This document shows, piece after piece, positions 36,493 to 45,203 of a stretch of DNA of 64,000 nucleotides. Every line of letters starts with the position of its first letter. The stretch's first letter is position 1. Made by a program: the position numbers and the translations under genes. Under the pieces are notes generated by a model. It was not told the DNA's origin. It worked only from the letters and a program-made list of their open reading frames with translations, and did no database searches. Origin of the DNA: Oryzomicrobium sp. (GTDB lineage Bacteria; Pseudomonadota; Gammaproteobacteria; Burkholderiales; Rhodocyclaceae); NCBI RefSeq assembly GCF_021287045.1, contig NZ_JAJTBG010000001.1:186001-250000 (forward strand), in the 5' to 3' direction.

Positions 36493-37649
36493 ATGTCCTT
36501 CCAGCTTCCTTCCCTCAAGATCCGCGGCAAGTCGCTCCTCCCCATCGTCCAGGGAGGGATGGGGGTCGGGGTGTCCGCCCACCGCCTGGCCGGCGCCGTG
36601 GCCCGGGAGAACGCCGTGGGCACCATCGCCAGCGTGGATCTGCGCCGCCACCATCCGGACTTGATGGAAGAAACCGGCCGCTGCCGGGACAAGGCGCGCA
36701 TCGACGCGGCCAACCTGGTGGCCCTGGACCGGGAAATTCAGGCCACCAAGGCCATGGCCCGGGGCCTGGGGCTGGTGGCGGTCAATGTCATGCGCGCCGG
36801 TCCGAATACGCCGCCTGCATCCGCCAGTCCTGCGAATCCGGCGCCGAGGCCATCGTCATGGGGGCTGGCCTGCCCCTGGAACTGCCCGAACTGACCCGGG
36901 ACCATCCCCACGTGGCTCTGGTGCCCATCCTTTCCGACGTGCGCGGGGTGACCGTGGTGCTCAAGAAATGGATGCGCAAGAACGTCCTGCCCGACGCCAT
37001 CGTGATCGAACATCCGGCCCACGCCGCCGGCCACCTGGGGGCGGCGCGCAAGGACGACCTGTCCGATCCGCGCTTTGCCTTCGCGAACGTCATCCCCGGC
37101 GTACTGCAAGCCTACAAGGACCTGGGCATCGAATCGGAGAACATCCCGGTGATTCCCGCCGGTGGCATCAACAGCCACGAGAAGGTGCGCGAGCTGATCG
37201 GCCTGGGCGCCTCGGGCGTTCAGCTCGGCTCGGCCTTCGCCGTCACCGAGGAAGGGGACGCGGATCTGGCCTTCAAGCAGATTCTGGCCGGTGCCGCCCC
37301 CGACGATGTGGTGGAGTTCATGAGCTGCGCCGGGCTGCCCGCCCGGGCGGTGCGCACCCCCTGGCTGGAAAAGTACCTGAAGCGCGAAGACAAGCTCCAG
37401 GCCGCCGCCAGCGGCGAGCATAAGTGCACCCTGGCCTGGGATTGCCTGGTCCAGTGCGGCCTGCGCGACGGCATCGCCAAGTTCGGCCAGTTCTGCATCG
37501 ACAGCCAGCTGGCAGCCGCCTTGCGCGGCGACGTGCAGAAGGGCCTATTCTTCCGCGGGGCGGACAGCCTGCCCTTCGGCGACAAGATCCGGCCGGTGAA
37601 GGAACTAATCCACTACCTGATGACAGGCCAGCGCCCGGTGCTGGCCTGA
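36493..37649 (+). pseudogene. Nitronate monooxygenase-family flavoprotein, frameshifted
   Basis: FMN-dependent nitronate monooxygenase / 2-nitropropane dioxygenase family (PF03060). The first 101 codons (MSFQLPSLKIRGKSLLPIVQ with GGMGVGVSAHRLAGAVA) are in one frame up to VNVMRA near 36798. The rest, from RSEYAACIRQSCESGAEAIV, continues in the frame shifted by one base to the stop at 37649. The total length is one base short of whole codons, which fits a single deletion. The rest is well conserved (VIPAGGINSHEKVRELIGLG, GVQLGSAFAVTEE), so this is either a recent inactivation or a sequencing error. Behind an FNR-like box. Confidence 0.85.
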
Positions 37650-37660
37650 GCCATCCCAGA

Positions 37661-37692
37661 CCAGCCGCCGTCGGTGCGGCTGGCCGGTTTTT
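37661..37692 (+). terminator. Terminator after the nitronate-monooxygenase gene
   Basis: CCAGCCGC-CGTCGGT-GCGGCTGG (37661-37683) followed by CCGG and five T's. It lies 12 bp after the stop. Confidence 0.7.
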
Positions 37693-37946
37693 GCCACGGT
37701 CCAGGCCGTGGCTGGCCGAGTGCCAAGCCGCTCCTTTGGGCGGCCCCGACGCCGGGGAGGGGCGCGGGGTTGCGCCGCCGAACGTGTTGAAGATCGTTCG
37801 GCCGTGCCCTGAAAGTCCGCGCCAGATGCGGACTTTCAGCCAGAGGGGCGGAAGCCCGAGGGCGGGTGCGGGGCTTCGCGGGGGAGGCGCGGAGAAGCCC
37901 GCCCCGCCTGGGGTTTGACGAGACAGGGGAGTGCGGCAGGCGCATT
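37693..37946. other. Gene-free GC-rich stretch with a perfect 11-bp inverted repeat
   Basis: I see no convincing coding region here. It holds TGAAAGTCCGC-GCCAGAT-GCGGACTTTCA at 37810-37838, a perfect 11-bp stem with a 7-nt loop and no T-run. The rest is GC-rich, with G-runs (GGGGCG type). Confidence 0.55.
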
Positions 37947-37960
37947 TTGACAGCCATCAA
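37947..37960 (+). promoter_or_regulatory. FNR box of the hemerythrin cluster
   Basis: TTGAC-AGCC-ATCAA, 9 of 10 fixed bases. GAGAAT (37983-37988) is a plausible -10, putting the box centre at -41.5 and the start near 37995, 32 bp before the first hemerythrin ATG. Confidence 0.78.
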
Positions 37961-38026
37961 GGCGCCTTGCGGGGGGGCTGTCGAGAATCGGCCCACGATT
38001 TTCAGATTCCCAGACAGGGTGCCCCG

Positions 38027-38503
38027 ATGACTGCCTCCCCGACATCCGCTTCTGCCGCGACGACCCTGTCCGGCCTGTTCTCCCAGCACCATCGCCACTG
38101 CGACGAGGCTTTCGCCGCCGCGGAAAAAGCCGTATCCGGCGGCGACTGGGCTGTGGCCGAGACCGCCTTTGATACGTTTTCCACCGACCTGCTGGCCCAC
38201 TTCGCCGCCGAGGAGGAGCAGCTCTTCCCCGCCTTCGAAGCCGCCTCCGGCATGACCGGCGGGCCCACCTCGGTGATGCGCCACGAACACGTGCAGATGC
38301 GTGGCCTGCTGGCCAATGCCCGCCAGGCCCTGGCCGACCGGGATGCGGACGCCTTCCTCGGCGAGACCGACACCCTGCTGATCCTCATGGAGCAGCACAA
38401 CCTCAAGGAAGAAGGCGTCCTCTACCCCATGTGCGACGCCCACTTGGCGCCCCGGGCGGCCGAACTGCTGGAGCGCTGCGCCGCCGCGCTGGGAACGATG
38501 TGA
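38027..38503 (+). CDS. Hemerythrin HHE-domain protein (first of two)
   Basis: A 158-aa four-helix protein of the hemerythrin family that binds a diiron centre. Candidate ligands are HHRHCDEAF near residue 21, HFAAEEEQLFPAF near residue 60 (H-x3-E), RHEHVQMR near residue 87 and EQHNLKEEGVLYP near residue 125. Such proteins sense or repair under O2 or NO stress (YtfE-like). It lies directly behind an FNR box and starts a five-gene unit with DUF2249, a membrane protein, SirB2 and a second hemerythrin. Confidence 0.88.
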   Translation: MTASPTSASAATTLSGLFSQHHRHCDEAFAAAEKAVSGGDWAVAETAFDTFSTDLLAHFAAEEEQLFPAFEAASGMTGGPTSVMRHEHVQMRGLLANARQALADRDADAFLGETDTLLILMEQHNLKEEGVLYPMCDAHLAPRAAELLERCAAALGTM

Positions 38504-38567
38504 CGTCAAGAACGGTCGCATAATTCACCGTTCAGTCAATTCAACGCCCCGTCCGGGGAGATTCGTC

Positions 38568-38807
38568 ATGCCACTCAATTTCGCCAATTTCGACGGCCCC
38601 GTCATCGATGCCCGGGAGCTGGAGCCCCCCGAACCCTTCGTCCGCACCATGGCGGCCCTGGATGACGTGGGGCCGGGCCAGTCCCTCTACCTGGTCCTGC
38701 CCCGGGAGCCCTTTCCCCTCTACAACGCCCTGGCGATGAACGGCTTCACCCACGACACCACCTACAGCGACGACGGCCTGGTGGTGGTGCGCATCTTCCG
38801 ACCATGA
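38568..38807 (+). CDS. DUF2249 (TusA-like) protein
   Basis: A 79-aa protein of the DUF2249 family, a TusA-like beta-alpha fold. VIDARELEPPEPFVRTMAAL and LVLPREPFPLYNAL are the recognisable parts; the C-terminus is VVVRIFRP. DUF2249 domains occur with hemerythrins and nitric-oxide genes in denitrifiers, which matches this context. No catalytic Cys of true TusA is present. Function unknown. Confidence 0.82.
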   Translation: MPLNFANFDGPVIDARELEPPEPFVRTMAALDDVGPGQSLYLVLPREPFPLYNALAMNGFTHDTTYSDDGLVVVRIFRP

Positions 38808-38820
38808 AGGACTGACCCGG

Positions 38821-40149
38821 GTGGCCCGCTCCCCAGCCAGCGCCCTGTCCTACGACCAGGCACCGCCGCTGCACCTGCCGCTGCGCTTTTTCCTCACCGC
38901 CCCCCTGTTCGGGATTCTGGCCGGCGGGCTGCTGCTCGTTCGCGGCGGCGCGGTGTTCGCGTCGCGCTGGACTGGCGAGGCCCTGGCCGCCACCCACTGC
39001 CTGACCGCCGGGTTCATGCTCCAGATCATGCTTGGCGCCCTGGTCCAGTTCCTGCCGGTGGGCGCGGGCGTGGTCTTGCCCGGGCAGCGGTGGTTGGTGC
39101 CCCTGGTGCACGGGGCGGTCACGGCGGGCAGCTTGGCCCTGGTGATTGCCTTCCTCGGTGCGGGGCAGCCGGCCTTTCTGCTGGCCGGGGCGACCCTGGC
39201 CCTGGGCGTTGGCGCCTTTGCCCTGGCCGGGGTCATGGCCCTGCGCCGACGTTTCGCCCTGGTGGGCATCGTGGGGGCGCTGCATCTGACATTCCCGGCC
39301 CTGCTGGCTACCCTGTTGCTGGGGCTGTGGCTGGTCGGCGGCCTGGCCGGCTGGAGCAATCCGCCGGTTTTCCTGGCCACCGCCCTGCACGCGGGCTGGG
39401 GGCTGTTTGGCTGGGCCGGGGGGCTGTTGCTGGGTGTTTCCCTGGTGGTGGTGCCCATGTTCCAGCTCACCCCGGCCTATCCAGGCTGGGTCGGCCGGGG
39501 GTTGGGGCCGCTCCTGACGCTCCTGCTGCTGGGCTGGAGCGTTGCCCGGCTGGGGGCCGGGGAGGGCAGCGGTGTGCAGGTGCTGCCCTGGTCGCTGCTG
39601 CTCGCGGCCGTGGCTTTCGGCTTCTGCCTGGTCACCCTGGGCTTGCAGCGCCGCAGCCGCCGTCCCTGGGGTGATCCGACCCAGCGCTTCTGGCGCCTGG
39701 GACTGGTGGGCCTGGCGGCGGCCGCGCTCCTGTGGGGCACGGGAGAAGCGGGGCGGGGCGTCTGGGGTGTGGGGAACGGCGACCGGCTGGCCCTGTGGAT
39801 CGGGGTGCTGGTCTTGTTCGGCGGGTTCATCCCGGTGATCTGCGGCATGCTCTACAAAATAATGCCGTTCCTGATCTGGCTCGACTTGCAGAACCGGGGA
39901 CGGGGGCGGGTGATTCCGCCCAACATGAAGCGCCTGCTGCCAGAAGCAGGCATGATGCGCCACCTGCGCGGCCACGCGGCGGCCCTGGTGGCGTTGCTTG
40001 CCGCGCCCCTGGCGCCGGATTGGCTGGCGCCCCTGGCCGGTGTCCTGGTGTTGCTCGCCTTTGCTCTGCTCGCCGCCAACCTGCTGGGGGGGCTGCACCG
40101 CTACCGGCACGAATGCCGGCGCATCGCCGACTGCCTCGACCAAGGATGA
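38821..40149 (+). CDS. Polytopic membrane protein, haem-copper-oxidase/NnrS-like
   Basis: A 442-aa inner-membrane protein with about 12 predicted helices. Conserved-looking His residues lie in ATHCLTAGFMLQIMLGALVQ (near residue 60), GALHLTFPALL (near 155) and ATALHAGWGLFGWAGGLLLG (near 190), reminiscent of haem ligands in CcoN-like and NnrS-like proteins. GMLYKIMPFLIWLDLQNRGRG near residue 345 is a further block. GTG 38821 follows AAGGACTGACCCGG. Context (hemerythrins, DUF2249, SirB2, FNR box) suggests a role in NO or oxygen handling. I cannot name the family with certainty. Confidence 0.7.
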   Translation: MARSPASALSYDQAPPLHLPLRFFLTAPLFGILAGGLLLVRGGAVFASRWTGEALAATHCLTAGFMLQIMLGALVQFLPVGAGVVLPGQRWLVPLVHGAVTAGSLALVIAFLGAGQPAFLLAGATLALGVGAFALAGVMALRRRFALVGIVGALHLTFPALLATLLLGLWLVGGLAGWSNPPVFLATALHAGWGLFGWAGGLLLGVSLVVVPMFQLTPAYPGWVGRGLGPLLTLLLLGWSVARLGAGEGSGVQVLPWSLLLAAVAFGFCLVTLGLQRRSRRPWGDPTQRFWRLGLVGLAAAALLWGTGEAGRGVWGVGNGDRLALWIGVLVLFGGFIPVICGMLYKIMPFLIWLDLQNRGRGRVIPPNMKRLLPEAGMMRHLRGHAAALVALLAAPLAPDWLAPLAGVLVLLAFALLAANLLGGLHRYRHECRRIADCLDQG

Positions 40150-40153
40150 GCGA

Positions 40154-40552
40154 ATGACCACTGCCTACCTGATTCTCAAGCACCTGCACGTCACCTGCGT
40201 GGCCCTGTCCGGCCTGGGCTTCCTGCTGCGCGGCGGCCTGATGCTGGCCGATTCGCCCCGGCTCCAGGCCCGGGTGTTGCGCATCGCGCCCCACGTGATC
40301 GATACCCTGCTGCTGGCCAGCGCCCTCAGCCTGGCGGCGCTGCTGCACCAGTACCCCTTCGTGCAGGGCTGGCTCACCGCCAAGGTGCTGGGGCTGCTGG
40401 CCTACATCCTGTGTGGCACCGTGGCCCTGAAGCGCGGTCGGACCAAAGGCGTGCGGATCGTCTTCCTGATCCTGGCCCTGGCCTGCTTCGCCTACATCGT
40501 TTCGGTGGCCCTGACCCGCAATCCCTGGGGCTTCTTCCTTTTCCTCGCCTGA
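40154..40552 (+). CDS. SirB2-family membrane protein
   Basis: A 132-aa protein with four hydrophobic helices. LILKHLHVTCVALSGLGFLL and a central APHVIDTLLLASALSLA with HQYPFVQGWLTAKVLGLLAY are the SirB2 pattern. The two His-containing helices could bind a cofactor. It starts 4 bp after the upstream membrane-protein stop, so the two are translationally coupled. Function unknown. Confidence 0.85.
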   Translation: MTTAYLILKHLHVTCVALSGLGFLLRGGLMLADSPRLQARVLRIAPHVIDTLLLASALSLAALLHQYPFVQGWLTAKVLGLLAYILCGTVALKRGRTKGVRIVFLILALACFAYIVSVALTRNPWGFFLFLA

Positions 40553-40563
40553 AAGTCCGTTCC

Positions 40564-41115
40564 ATGTCCGCATCCCTGCTCGGCCCGGCCGCCCCGTCCT
40601 TCGACGAACCCCTGGAAATGCTCGACGCCTGCCATGGCCGCATCGAAGCCCAGCTGAAGACCCTGGAACGCCTGGTGGAGCACCTGCCCCGCCATGGCGT
40701 CGATACCGCCGCCCGGCAGGCCATCGAGGGGGTGGTGCGTTACTTCACCGTGGCCGCGCCGCACCATCACGAGGACGAGGAAACGGACCTGTTCCCCGCC
40801 CTGAAAACCGCCGTGGCCGGCCAGGAGGCAGCCAGCGGCGAGGTGGAGGCCCTGGTCGGGCGCCTGCTGGCGGACCACCGGCGCATGGACGTGGCCCGGG
40901 ACGCCATGCTCGACCACCTGGGCAAGCTGCTCGCCGGTGGGACGGCGGACCTGTCAGCCGAGATGGTGGCGGGGCTGGCGGCCCTGTACCGGGAGCACAT
41001 CGCCCTGGAAACGGCCGAACTGCTGCCCCTGGCCAAGCGGGTGCTGCCGGAGGAGGTGGCGCATCGCCTGGGCGGGCACATGGCGGCACGGCGCGGGGCG
41101 CCGATGCCGTCGTGA
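40564..41115 (+). CDS. Hemerythrin HHE-domain protein (second)
   Basis: A 183-aa hemerythrin-like protein. Candidate diiron ligands are DACHGRIEAQ near residue 23, PHHHEDEETDLFPALK near residue 70, LLADHRRMDVARD near residue 108 and LYREHIALETAELLPLAKR near residue 148. It differs from the copy at 38027 by longer loops and little identity, so the two are not a recent duplication. It lies 11 bp after the SirB2 gene and is the last gene of the cluster. Probably an oxygen-, NO- or redox-linked diiron protein. Confidence 0.85.
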   Translation: MSASLLGPAAPSFDEPLEMLDACHGRIEAQLKTLERLVEHLPRHGVDTAARQAIEGVVRYFTVAAPHHHEDEETDLFPALKTAVAGQEAASGEVEALVGRLLADHRRMDVARDAMLDHLGKLLAGGTADLSAEMVAGLAALYREHIALETAELLPLAKRVLPEEVAHRLGGHMAARRGAPMPS

Positions 41116-41159
41116 AGCGATGAGGGGGAGATGCCTGGCGATGAGCCCTGAAGGGGCTG

Positions 41160-41903
41160 TCAGACCGGAGTGTGGTTCATCAGGCGCTTCAGGCCCGGGA
41201 TGTCGAGGATGCGGATGTGCTTCTGCTGCACCGCGATCAGCCCTTCTTCCTGGAACTTGGAGAAGGAGCGGGAGACGGTTTCGAGCTTGAGGCCCAGGTA
41301 GCTGCCGATCTCCTCCCGGGTCATGCGCAGGTAGAACTCGGCGGGAGAATAGCCCCGGGCGACGAAGCGCTGCGACAGGTTGAGCAGGAAGGCTGCCAGG
41401 CGCTCCTCGGCGCGCATGGTGCCGAGCAGCATCATTACGCCGTGGTCGCGCACGATCTCCCGGCTCATCACCTTGTGGAAGTGGTTTTGCAAGGTCGGCA
41501 CCTGGCGCGACAGGCGCTCCAGATAGTCGAAGGGGATCAGGCAGACCTCGCTGTCTTCCAGGGCGATGGCGTTGCAGGAGTGGTTTTCGCTGCTGATGCC
41601 GTCCAACCCGAGCAGTTCGCCGGACATCTGGAAGCCGGTGACCTGGTCGCGGCCGTCCTCCATGATCACGTCGGTCTTGAAGAAGCCGCTGCGGATGGCG
41701 TAGAGGGCTTCGAAGGGCTGGCCGGCCCGGTAGAGCAGGTCGCCGCGCTTGACGCGCTTGCGGGTGGAGACGATTTCCTCGAGCTTGGCCATTTCCTGGG
41801 AATTCAGGCCGAGCGGCAGACACAACTCGCGCAGATTGCAGTTGGAACAGGCGGTCTTGATGACCGAAAGATTGACGGTTTTCAGAGCCCGGTTTTCGGA
41901 CAT
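41160..41903 (-). CDS. fnr: FNR-type oxygen-sensing transcription regulator
   Basis: Crp-family activator with an oxygen-labile [4Fe-4S] cluster, 247 aa. Cluster cysteines are in ACSNCNLRELC (residues 18-28) plus a fourth in SENHSCNAIAL near residue 110. The helix-turn-helix ends in GLKLETVSRSFSKFQ near residue 212; the E-SR recognition residues are those of FNR and predict TTGAT sites, which occur six times in this window. It is divergent from hemN, with a shared FNR box between them. Confidence 0.95.
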   Translation of the reverse strand: MSENRALKTVNLSVIKTACSNCNLRELCLPLGLNSQEMAKLEEIVSTRKRVKRGDLLYRAGQPFEALYAIRSGFFKTDVIMEDGRDQVTGFQMSGELLGLDGISSENHSCNAIALEDSEVCLIPFDYLERLSRQVPTLQNHFHKVMSREIVRDHGVMMLLGTMRAEERLAAFLLNLSQRFVARGYSPAEFYLRMTREEIGSYLGLKLETVSRSFSKFQEEGLIAVQQKHIRILDIPGLKRLMNHTPV

Positions 41904-41934
41904 AACGAGTGCGTGCCCCTAGGCAAATTGCGGT

Positions 41935-41948
41935 TTGATCCAGGTCAA
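41935..41948. promoter_or_regulatory. FNR box between fnr and hemN
   Basis: TTGAT-CCAG-GTCAA, 9 of 10 fixed bases. For hemN a -10 of AATACT (41971-41976) would place it at -41.5. For fnr it lies only 31 bp before the start codon, which fits repression of fnr by its own product better than activation. Confidence 0.8.
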
Positions 41949-42003
41949 CGTGAATCTGTTCCTTACAATGAATACTTAGGAACAACCCTCATATTACCCT
42001 GCA

Positions 42004-43437
42004 ATGGCGCTTCCGCTCTCTTTGACCCCCAACGCCTCCAACGTCGTCTTCGATCCCGAGATCATCCAACGTTTCGACATCAGCGGCCCGCGTTACACGT
42101 CCTATCCGACGGCGGACCGTTTCGTCGAAGCCTTCGATGCCGAGGCGCTCAAGGCCTGGCTCGGCAAACGCGAGATCGGCGGTGTGGGCGGGCCGTTGAG
42201 TGCGGCGGGACGTGCGTTGTCATTATACTTCCACCTCCCTTTCTGCAATACCATCTGCTATTACTGCGCCTGCAACAAGATCATCACCAAGGATCACGGG
42301 CGCAGCGCCAAGTACATCAAGTACTTGGGCAAGGAACTGGCCCTCCAGGCCGAGAGCCTGGACGGCAGCCGCGACGTGGCCCAGCTGCACTGGGGCGGCG
42401 GCACGCCCACCTTCCTCTCCCATGACGAGATGCGCCAGTTGATGGTGCTCACCCGCAAGTATTTCCACCTGCTGCCGGACGGCGAGTTCTCCATCGAGGT
42501 AGACCCTCGCAAGGTGGATACCGCCACCGTGGAAGTGCTGGGCGAACTGGGCTTCAACCGCATGAGCATCGGCGTGCAGGACTTCGACGAGCGCGTGCAG
42601 GTGGCGGTCAACCGCATCCAGTCCGAGGCCGAAACCGTCAACGTGGTCGAGGCGGCCCGGGCCAACGGCTTCCAGTCGATTTCCATGGACCTCATCTACG
42701 GCCTGCCGCACCAGACCGTGATGGGCTTCAACCGCACCCTGGAGCGGGTCCTGGCGATGAGCCCGGACCGCCTGTCGATCTACAACTACGCTCACCTGCC
42801 GCACCACTTCAAGCCGCAGCGGCGCATCCTCGAGGCCGACCTGCCCAGCGCCGACGCCAAGCTGCAGATCCTGCAACTGGCGATCAAGAAGCTCACCGAG
42901 GCCGGCTACGTGTTCATCGGCATGGACCACTTCGCCAAGCCCGACGACGAGTTGGCGGTGGCCCAGCGCCAGGGGCGGCTGCACCGCAACTTCCAGGGCT
43001 ACTCGACCCACGCCGACTGCGACATGCTGGCCTTCGGCATCTCATCGATCGCCAAGGTCGGGCCGACCTACAGCCAGAACGTGCGCACCCTGGACGAGTA
43101 TTACGACCGTCTCGACGCCGGCCAGCTGCCGGTGCTGCGCGGCCTGGAACTGACTGCCGACGACATCCTGCGCCGCTCGATCATCCAGGCCCTGATGTGC
43201 CACTTCGAGCTGTCCCTGGAGTCCATCGAGATCGCCCACCTGATCGACTTCCGCAAGTACTTTTCTGCCGAGCTGGAGGACCTGCGCGAGATGGAGCAGG
43301 CCGGCCTGCTCAAGGTGGACGACAAGTGGATCACCGTGCTGCCCCCGGGGCGCATGCTGGTGCGGGTCATCGCCATGGTGTTCGACCGCTACCTGCGCGC
43401 CGACCGGCAGCGCACCCGCTACTCCAAGGTCATCTGA
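42004..43437 (+). CDS. hemN: Oxygen-independent coproporphyrinogen III oxidase
   Basis: Radical-SAM enzyme that makes protoporphyrinogen IX without O2, feeding haem for the cbb3 oxidase. It is 477 aa (E. coli 457). The cluster motif CNTICYYCACNK (C-x3-C-x2-C) is near residue 82. SGPRYTSYPTADRF near residue 28, HWGGGTPTFL and RMSIGVQDF are HemN signatures that separate it from HemW. There are about 20 extra N-terminal residues. Behind an FNR box, so anaerobically induced. Confidence 0.97.
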   Translation: MALPLSLTPNASNVVFDPEIIQRFDISGPRYTSYPTADRFVEAFDAEALKAWLGKREIGGVGGPLSAAGRALSLYFHLPFCNTICYYCACNKIITKDHGRSAKYIKYLGKELALQAESLDGSRDVAQLHWGGGTPTFLSHDEMRQLMVLTRKYFHLLPDGEFSIEVDPRKVDTATVEVLGELGFNRMSIGVQDFDERVQVAVNRIQSEAETVNVVEAARANGFQSISMDLIYGLPHQTVMGFNRTLERVLAMSPDRLSIYNYAHLPHHFKPQRRILEADLPSADAKLQILQLAIKKLTEAGYVFIGMDHFAKPDDELAVAQRQGRLHRNFQGYSTHADCDMLAFGISSIAKVGPTYSQNVRTLDEYYDRLDAGQLPVLRGLELTADDILRRSIIQALMCHFELSLESIEIAHLIDFRKYFSAELEDLREMEQAGLLKVDDKWITVLPPGRMLVRVIAMVFDRYLRADRQRTRYSKVI

Positions 43438-43544
43438 CCGCCCGGCCGGCGGCACCCCTGCCGCCGGCGTTTCCCTGCGCCACCGTTCTCGGCCGCCGCG
43501 TCGTTTCCATCCGGATTCGGCGCCCGGGGTAGTACACTGACGCC

Positions 43545-44237
43545 GTGGATTCCCTGACCCCCGCTTCCCTCCTGCCTTTCCTCATCGTCGGCTTTCTCGG
43601 CGGCCCCCACTGCGTCGGCATGTGCGGGGGCATCGTCGCCGCCCTCACCGCGGGGGGCGGCTCGTCACGGCGCGGTCTGCACCTGGCCTACAACCTGGGG
43701 CGGATCGCTGCCTACGGCCTGGCCGGCGCGGCCATGGGCGCCCTGGGCGGGCTGCTCGGCGGCCATGGCGCCCTGGCCGCCCAATGGCCGCTGCGCACCG
43801 TGCTCTACCTGCTGGCCAGCCTGCTGCTGGTGGGCATGGGCCTGTATCTGCTCGGCTTGCCGCAATTGCTGCTCCCCCTGGAGCGGGGCGGGCAATTCCT
43901 GTGGCGGCGCATCCAGCCCCTGACCCGGCGCTTCGTGCCGGTGCGCTCGGCGGCCCAGGCGCTGCCCCTGGGCTTCCTCTGGGGCTTCCTGCCCTGCGGC
44001 CTCGTCTACAGCGCCCTGGCATCGGCCCTGGCGGCCGGTTCCGCGGCCCGGGGCGGGGCGATCCTGCTGGCGTTCGGCCTGGGCACCCTGCCCAACCTGC
44101 TGGCCATGGGCCTGTTGGCGGTTCGGCTCAAGGACTGGGCGCGCCGCCCGGCGGTGCGCCGCCTGGCCGGTGTGCTGGTGCTGGGGTACGGCGCCTGGGG
44201 ATTGTTCGCCGGCCTGCGGTTACTGGTCGCCAACTGA
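43545..44237 (+). CDS. TauE/SafE-like (CcdA/DsbD-fold) membrane protein
   Basis: A 230-aa inner-membrane protein with six or more helices. GFLGGPHCVGMCGGIVAALT near residue 17 and GFLWGFLPCGLVYSALASAL near residue 145 carry Cys residues, as in the 'sulfite exporter TauE/SafE' group related to the DsbD membrane region. In many proteobacteria a gene like this lies beside cbb3 or hemN genes and may affect copper or thiol supply. GTG start at 43545 with a weak ribosome site. Function uncertain. Confidence 0.8.
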   Translation: MDSLTPASLLPFLIVGFLGGPHCVGMCGGIVAALTAGGGSSRRGLHLAYNLGRIAAYGLAGAAMGALGGLLGGHGALAAQWPLRTVLYLLASLLLVGMGLYLLGLPQLLLPLERGGQFLWRRIQPLTRRFVPVRSAAQALPLGFLWGFLPCGLVYSALASALAAGSAARGGAILLAFGLGTLPNLLAMGLLAVRLKDWARRPAVRRLAGVLVLGYGAWGLFAGLRLLVAN

Positions 44238-44303
44238 GCAATCGCGCTGACGGAAGGTGGATCGGGGTCGGTACCGGCCGGGCTTGTTCTAAAAGTAAAG
44301 CAA

Positions 44304-44343
44304 CAAAACAAACGGGGCACCCTTGGGTGCCCCGTTTGTTTTG
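44304..44343. terminator. Bidirectional terminator, 19-bp perfect stem
   Basis: Left arm 44304-44322 (CAAAACAAACGGGGCACCC), loop TT, right arm 44325-44343. It ends the TauE/SafE-like gene and the convergent FTR1 gene. Confidence 0.93.
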
Positions 44344-44360
44344 CGTGTTGCCGACGCAGC

Positions 44361-45137
44361 TCAGGCGGTGCGCGGGTGGTGCGGGCGGGAGAGCTTTTCC
44401 CGGAGGACCAGCAGGGCGAACCAGGCCAGGGGGATGGCCACCAGGGAATAGGTGATCCACTGGCCGTACTGGCCTTCCGGCCCCCAGGGCTCGGTGACCA
44501 TGTGCCAGTACTCGTTGTCGATGGGCAGCAGGCCGGTCTCGGTGAATTCGTGGAAGGCGTAGAAGACCAGTTGCAGGGCGAACAGGACCAGGAACACCGA
44601 GGTGACCTTGAAGAAGCGGTCGAGGCGGATACGGCTGCCGAAGCGGCCCCAGCCCCAGGCCACCAGGCCGGCCAGCAGCACGCCGAGGACGCCGCCGATG
44701 GCCAGGTCTTCCATGCCCGCGCTGAACAGCACGGCGGAAAGCATCAGGGCGGTTTCCATGCCTTCCCGGGTGATCATCAGCAGGACGAAGGCGAACACGC
44801 CGATCCAGGCGCCGCTACCGGTCTTGAGGCTGGCGGCCTCGATGCGGGCGGCGATGTTGGCGCGCATGTGCTTGGCGGCGGAAAGCATGTACACCACCAT
44901 CGATACCACCAGCACGGCGGCGATGGCGGCCAGGGTGCCTTCCCAGAAGGGCTGGCTTTCCGCCTTGCCGAAGAAGTAGCCGGCGACGACGGAGGCGAGG
45001 ATGCCGGCGCCGGTGCCCCAGTAAACCGCGGAGGTGAGGGCGTGGCGGCCAGTCTGGCGCAGGTAGGCGAGGGTGATGGCGACGATCAGGAAGGCTTCCA
45101 GGCCTTCCCGCAGGGCAATGACAAGGGCTTGCATCAT
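44361..45137 (-). CDS. FTR1-family iron permease
   Basis: High-affinity ferric/ferrous permease (EfeU/FTR1), 258 aa with seven helices. The two iron-binding motifs are LREGLEAFLIVAIT near residue 8 and ITREGMETALMLSA near residue 122. ATG 45137 follows GGAGAAG; the next codon ATG 45134 also fits. No efeO/efeB partner lies beside it. A Fur-like palindrome sits 66 bp upstream. Confidence 0.93.
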   Translation of the reverse strand: MMQALVIALREGLEAFLIVAITLAYLRQTGRHALTSAVYWGTGAGILASVVAGYFFGKAESQPFWEGTLAAIAAVLVVSMVVYMLSAAKHMRANIAARIEAASLKTGSGAWIGVFAFVLLMITREGMETALMLSAVLFSAGMEDLAIGGVLGVLLAGLVAWGWGRFGSRIRLDRFFKVTSVFLVLFALQLVFYAFHEFTETGLLPIDNEYWHMVTEPWGPEGQYGQWITYSLVAIPLAWFALLVLREKLSRPHHPRTA

Positions 45138-45203
45138 GGCGGGCTTCTCCAGGGGCCGTGGGCGCAGGGGGATCGGAGCGCCGGGCAAAGGAATAGTCTA
45201 GCC

